Part shown: piece by piece, positions 60,301 through 64,000 of the stretch
Layout of the letters: every line of letters starts with the position of its first letter
Numbering within the stretch: the stretch's first letter is position 1
NCBI GenBank assembly: GCA_036898135.1
Contig: CM072512.1
Span: 11,957,312-12,021,311, forward strand
Direction: 5' to 3'
Length of the DNA stretch: 64,000 nt
Source: Oncomelania hupensis
Lineage: Eukaryota; Mollusca; Gastropoda; Littorinimorpha; Pomatiopsidae
Position numbers and translations under genes: made by a program
Notes under the pieces: model-generated
The model's input: the letters and a program-made list of their open reading frames with translations, nothing else
Databases searched by the model: none
What the model was told of the DNA's origin: nothing

Positions 60301-63127
60301 TTTTGGTGTAATTGTCATTGTTATGTTTCTATGTGCCCCTGGTGGTTTGTTTTGTTTTGTTTTGTGTGTTGTTGTTAGCTGTGTTATTTTAAAATTTAAA
60401 ACCTGACTTAACTATGTCCTATCCTATCCCGTAACTCGTAGGTCGTTGGGGCACCGCTGTTACGTTGAAACGCGCATGATAGTGCGTGTGAAATGTGCAC
60501 GATATTATGTGTGAAGCGCGCGCGATAGATCTGTTCGTTTTATTTGGCAAAGCATGCAACAATAGAGTGTATTTACCTTTGATTTGAGTTTGCATTGTTG
60601 TTAGAAGAAGCTTTGTATAACGTTGATAATTTTCGTTAGTCGATATTATTGGAGAATTCTCTAGATCTGCGTGTTTACTGTCGATAGAAACTTGTAGAAG
60701 TTTGAGAACGTTCCGGGAAGGTGTATAGAGATGTATGACGTAAGACAGTGATGACGATCTTTAATTCTGATTGGTTGTAATGCGTCATTTCTAGAACGTC
60801 CTGAGGTCATCTCGAGTTGAGAGAAAAAATATATAATGGACACACTGTGTTGTGAAGAGAGATTGTTGATAGTGAGTTGGAAAGTAAAAAGTTGAGAGTG
60901 AAAAGGCGATTGTATGCAGTTGTTGATGTGTGCTGAATAAAAGAGGAAAACTTCATACGAAGACTTTGACTTGTTGCTGAGTGAGCAGGCTGCGTGGATA
61001 AACGAATCTGAGCTACACTCATCAGTACTTCAGCATTGGGGCTGAATCAAATACTGATAGAAAAACACCAACATCGATCGGAGTGTAACAACCGCAAATG
61101 ATCGTTTAAACAGCGTACTCCATCTTTTTCTGTCCTCTGCAACCCTCATGCCTTCGCTCAATGTCAAGCCAGTCAATTCTCGAATGTTGTCCTCCCACTT
61201 CTTCTTCGGTCTCAATTCCTCAACACAGTGCATAGCTTCAAATATTTAGGAGCCATTGTATCAGACAATGGGTCCCGACAGGAAGTTCACTCCAGGATTG
61301 CACAAACAACTGCTGCCCTGACAAGGTTGAACCCCCTTTGGAAAGACAGGACCATCAGTCTACACTCCAAGATATGGCTGCTGCGCTCCCTTGTCTCCAT
61401 CTTCCTATACGCTTGCGAAACATGGACCCTCACAGCAGACTTACAACAAAGAATAAAAAGCATGAAAATAAGATGTTGCAGAAGATTTCTGGGCATTTCC
61501 TATACCCAGCACATCACCAACAATGAAGTCCGACAGACCATCACATATGCCATTGGGCAACACGATGACATGCTCACAGTGAAGAAACGGAAACTCCATG
61601 GTATGGCCACGTCATCAGTGCATCAGGCCTAGCAAAGACTATACTGCAAGGCATAGTGCAAGGAGGCAAAATAAGAGAAGAAAGACAGAAAAAGAGGTGA
61701 GAGGACAACATTAGAGAATGTACTGGTTTGACACTCAGCCATGCCATGAGGGTTGCTGAGGACAGAGAAAGATGGAGTACGCTGGTTAAATGATCATCGG
61801 TGGTGCCCCAACGACTTTCGAGTTACGAGATATAAGATAGGCTAGGACAGGAAATACACTAACTACTCTTGAAGCATTACATTGTGTTTGTTCGGCAAAT
61901 TTAAAAAAAATCATATTGTATTCGAATGTCCTGTATTAAAGACCATGGTTACATGATATAAAAGTATGGGCGAGATAGAAAATTATGGGCGAAGAAAGGA
62001 GGATATAATAGAGAACTTTAGATCGACCAGTGACACTTGGTTCGTAGTGATCCCTTTCGTTTGCGGTTATGCAATCGGGAAATATTTACGAACTTTTCTT
62101 CCTGCCTGCGGTTGTGATGCGGTAGCGCCTTTAGATGCAGACGAAATTTTGTTCGTCCTGATCCAGGGGAGGTAAATGCCATCATAACTCTCTAATTTGC
62201 GAACCAAATCTAAAGACGTGTGCGTTTTCGAGGAAATCAACCTCCGCAACTAAAGGCGCTGCCGCTTCAGAACCGCATTCTCGACGAAAAGTTCGTACAG
62301 ATTTCCCAATTGCATAACCGGAAACGAAAGGGATCACTACGAACCAAGTTTCTCTGGTCGATCTAAAGTTCTCTATTATATCATCCATTTATAGCAACAA
62401 CTTTGAATGTTTGGATGAGACCGCCAGTTGGAAAATTTTTAGATATTTTATTTCATTATTTACTGTTAAATTGTTCAATTATTTAGATGGTTTTTGAATG
62501 CAGGTGTTAGTGTGAGCAACTGTGAGGGTGTATGCATGTGTGGTCTAAAATGACCATGGCGTGAATAAGACGAAAAATAACATACTGAACTGAAATGAAA
62601 TCGCCCTGTACCATCACATTTGCAATGCCCATGACTTCTGAAATCCTGTGAATTTTGGCGTTGACAGTATATTTCCCACAATCCTATATGTCATTTTTGT
62701 ACTAATCAAGCACTCACAAACACACACACACATATACACACATACACAAACACACGTACGCGAACACACAGAAACACACACGCGCGCACACACACAATCT
62801 AAAGCCAACGTCACACACAAAACCACCATCCTTACCTGGGAATGTTGTAGAGGACCGAGACGAGGGAGATGGCGATGAGGACGACGATGGTCTTACGGCG
62901 CGTGCAGATGCGAGCGGCCTTGAAGGGATGGCAGATGGCGATGTAGCGCTCCACGGACACCGACACGGTGATCCACACGTTACAGGACTGCAGAGTCATC
63001 ACGGTGAAGTTGATGGGGGTGTACAGCACGGGATAGATGTTCTCTCTGAAGTAGCGTAAGGAGTCATTGTGTAAGTAGTTGGCGCAAGCGAACGGCGTTA
63101 GCACTATCACTGCCGTAAGAAGGATGC
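53850..63127 (-). CDS. FMRFamide-receptor-like class A GPCR, 3' four exons (5' part outside the window)
   Basis: A seven-helix peptide receptor at the plasma membrane. Exons by phase and GT-AG: 63127-62836, 57679-57487, 55252-55001, 54761-53850; 548 residues are in the window. Exon 1 here covers the end of helix 2, helix 3 with SVSVERYIAICHPFKA (E/DRY motif) and helix 4. Exon 2 has extracellular loop 2 and helix 5 (ILIFVVPLAALFILNVFLIQ). Exon 3 has loop 3, helix 6 (VVVFIFCQSPGLV, replacing CWxP) and helix 7 (NSAVNFLIY, an NPxxY variant with Phe for Pro). Exon 4 is a 303-residue, Ser/Thr/Asp-rich cytoplasmic tail. NSxxNFxIY and CQxP favour the FMRFamide/related-peptide receptor group; the ligand is not proven. 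Helix 1 must lie beyond 63127 on the right. Confidence 0.82.
54855..54963. repeat. (GAC)n-(GAT)n-(GAG)n array
   Basis: It lies in the last, 239-bp intron of the GPCR gene, within 40 bp of the exon 3 donor. Confidence 0.93.
55735..55880 (-). mobile_element. Retroelement 3' end with (CAATA)n tail
   Basis: (ACAAT)n at 55735-55783, then CTTTATTCATCTC, which on the minus strand reads GAGATGAATAAAG followed by the pentamer tail. Too short to assign. Confidence 0.5.
56230..56345. repeat. Pyrimidine-rich CTT/CTCC tract
   Basis: About 115 bp nearly free of purines in the GPCR intron. Confidence 0.85.
56684..57412. repeat. CAT-repeat region
   Basis: (CAT)n at 56684-56775, 56790-56862, 57019-57118 (imperfect) and 57280-57387 with AGC and AAC triplets between them. 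The open frames (poly-His, Ser, Ile, Met, Asp) are repeat translations. It ends about 75 bp from a GPCR exon. Confidence 0.92.
57996..58097. repeat. 18-bp minisatellite, block 1
   Basis: Units of the form TAGACTCACTTCGGTGAA with 17-18 bp spacing. It is continued at 58684-58953 and 59641-59906. Confidence 0.9.
58098..58683 (-). mobile_element. S1 retroposon (subfamily B) inside the minisatellite
   Basis: A 586-bp copy with both ends. The direct repeat AGACTCTCTTCG at 58086-58097 and 58684-58695 is the duplicated minisatellite target. Confidence 0.9.
58684..58953. repeat. 18-bp minisatellite, block 2
   Basis: More degenerate units (TGATTAGACTCACTTCGG and variants). Confidence 0.88.
58954..59642 (-). 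mobile_element. LINE-A 3' fragment inside the minisatellite
   Basis: Tail at 58954-58975. The minus-strand frame 59636-59160 is the longest uninterrupted LINE-A C-terminal stretch in the window (MMTNNTDGINTDIKVQ, FKYLGAIVSDNGS, FLYACETWTLTADLQRR, KKRKLRWYDHV). It is 5'-truncated at 59642. Confidence 0.88.
59643..59906. repeat. 18-bp minisatellite, block 3
   Basis: About 14 units. Because 18 bp is six codons, the minus strand is open as repeats of SLFTEV-like hexapeptides. This is not taken as a gene. Confidence 0.9.
60417..61213 (-). mobile_element. LINE-A 3' fragment interrupted by a solo LTR
   Basis: The tail and terminus are at 60417-60457. The rest continues at 61096-61213 (GATCGTTTAAACAGCGTACTC). 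The break is exactly the LTR insertion. Confidence 0.87.
60458..61090 (+). mobile_element. Solo LTR with 5-bp target duplication
   Basis: 633 bp begin TGTTAC and end GTAACA, a 6-bp inverted terminal pair with the TG..CA ends of LTRs. ACCGC flanks both sides (60453-60457 and 61091-61095). Inside are ATATATAATGG (TATA-like, about 60829) and GAATAAAAG (poly(A) signal, about 60935), in the order expected of a plus-strand LTR. No internal retroelement genes remain, so it is a product of LTR-LTR recombination. A 5-bp duplication fits Ty3/gypsy or BEL; which one cannot be told. Confidence 0.88.
61214..61850 (+). mobile_element. LINE-A 3' fragment, opposite orientation
   Basis: It starts abruptly at TCAACACAGTGCATAGC and reads SFKYLGAIVSDNGSRQEV, SIFLYACETWTLTADLQQR, ISYTQHITNNEVRQT, then with frameshifts to the tail near 61843. 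It joins head to head with the previous copy at 61213/61214. Confidence 0.87.
62001..62386. repeat. Inverted pair of about 135 bp arms encoding the same peptide
   Basis: The left arm (62001-62136, plus) and right arm (62386-62250, minus) are similar inverted copies. Both are open and encode DIIENFRST--TWFVVIPFV-GYAIGK--RTF with differences at a few sites. They converge across a spacer of about 110 bp. The family is unrecognised. The hydrophobic WFVVIPFV stretch is short for a membrane span. Confidence 0.75.
62725..62820. repeat. (AC)n-rich stretch
   Basis: ACACAC runs with TAT and GCG interruptions, directly 3' of a GPCR exon donor. Confidence 0.9.
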
Positions 63128-63174
63128 CTGTAAAAAGAGGTGAATGGATGAATGAGGGAATCATCTATTAATTC

Positions 63175-63445
63175 TCACCATCGCTGTTGTCATTATCGTT
63201 GTCGATACCAACGCTGTCATCGTCGTCGTCATCATTATCATTATCGTTGTCTATGCAGTCGTTATCATCAGTAACAGCAATGGCGGCAGCAGCAGTAGAA
63301 GCAGTAACCTCACCATCATCGTTGCCGTCGACTTCGGAACGAATCGTCATCATCATCATTAGCAGTAGCAGCAGCAGCCTCATCACTACTTCGTCTTCTG
63401 AACTAGCCATTGTCCTTCTCCTCCTCCTCCTCATCATCATCATAA
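63175..63445. repeat. CAT/GTC/CTC trinucleotide-rich stretch
   Basis: A degenerate mixture of CAT, CGT, AGC and CTC triplets upstream of the GPCR exon at 63127. Apparent Asp-rich and Ser-rich frames are repeat translations. Confidence 0.8.
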
Positions 63446-63599
63446 AGTAACGAAATATATTTGTATAAATACAGATAAATAATTGTAAATAACGTACGTA
63501 AACAAAAGCCACCGAACCAAATAAATAGATTCTGGCAAAATAAAATAAAATAAAGAACAAATTAAACAAATATATATACCTGTAAATACGTAAATTAAT

Positions 63600-63648
63600 T
63601 TCCTATCCTAACCCGTAATTCGAAAGTTGTTGGGGCACCACAGATAAT
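63600..63648 (-). mobile_element. LINE-A 3'-terminal fragment
   Basis: TCCTATCCTAACCCGTAATTCG and GGGGCACCACAGATAAT. Only about 48 bp of the family end. Confidence 0.7.
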
Positions 63649-63747
63649 TAATTAATAAAACAAAACAAACAAAATGAAATAAAAAATAAAAATAAAAATA
63701 AAGTAAAAACAAAACACCAAACTAAAAATGATATAACATGTACCAAA

Positions 63748-63875
<128 letters not shown>

Positions 63876-64000
63876 AACAAAAAACAATCACCAAATAAAA
63901 TAAAACAATCACCAAATAAAATAAAATAAATAAAATGCAAGACAACAACACAAAATAAACAAACAAGCACAATAACTAAATACATAAATAAACAAAAATT

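Overview
The window looks like animal nuclear DNA, most likely from a marine mollusc and probably a gastropod. The reasons are spliced genes with short exons and kilobase introns, an FMRFamide-receptor-type GPCR, three LINE lineages, several tRNA-type SINE families and very heavy microsatellites (ATT, CAT, TA, GA, and the pentamers TACTA and GGATA). The species cannot be fixed from the sequence alone. Three conserved protein-coding genes are supported, and they occupy little of the 64 kb. The rest is mostly mobile elements and tandem repeats.

Layout. 0-8.7 kb: microsatellites, an inverted-repeat cluster, a foldback element and RTE-like LINE copies (called LINE-A here). 8.8-10.4 kb: a SINE with a hybrid tRNA/5S promoter, then a 1.04-kb TTAA-flanked element that encodes a THAP zinc-finger ORF. 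11.4-25.6 kb: more LINE-A, a decayed Jockey-like LINE (LINE-B), a 99-bp tandem repeat, and the first copies of a 520-590 bp retroposon family (called S1 here). 26.7-34.0 kb (minus strand): GHITM/TMBIM5, seven coding exons with two alternative last exons. 34.6-43.1 kb (plus strand): CISD2, four exons, head to head with GHITM across about 600 bp. Its introns hold a nested TIR element plus Tigger, SINEs and an L2/CR1-like LINE (LINE-C). 43-53.8 kb: SINEs, a second foldback element and a nested S1 cluster. 53.85-63.13 kb (minus strand): the 3' four exons of a class A peptide GPCR, whose 5' exons lie to the right of the window. Its introns hold an 18-bp minisatellite that has taken several insertions, a solo LTR with a perfect 5-bp target duplication, and an inverted pair encoding the same peptide.

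How the genes relate. GHITM is a mitochondrial inner-membrane protein of the Bax-inhibitor (TMBIM) family. CISD2 is a [2Fe-2S] protein of the ER and ER-mitochondria contacts. Both act in organelle calcium handling, and here they appear to share one intergenic promoter region. The most striking coding signal is the pair of phase-matched alternative last exons of GHITM, which encode nearly the same peptide with mostly synonymous differences. The most striking non-coding signal is S1, whose mobility is documented by target-site duplications, nested insertions and filled/empty paralogous sites. Exon boundaries were read by eye from splice signals, reading phase and remembered family sequences. No alignment or transcript data were available.
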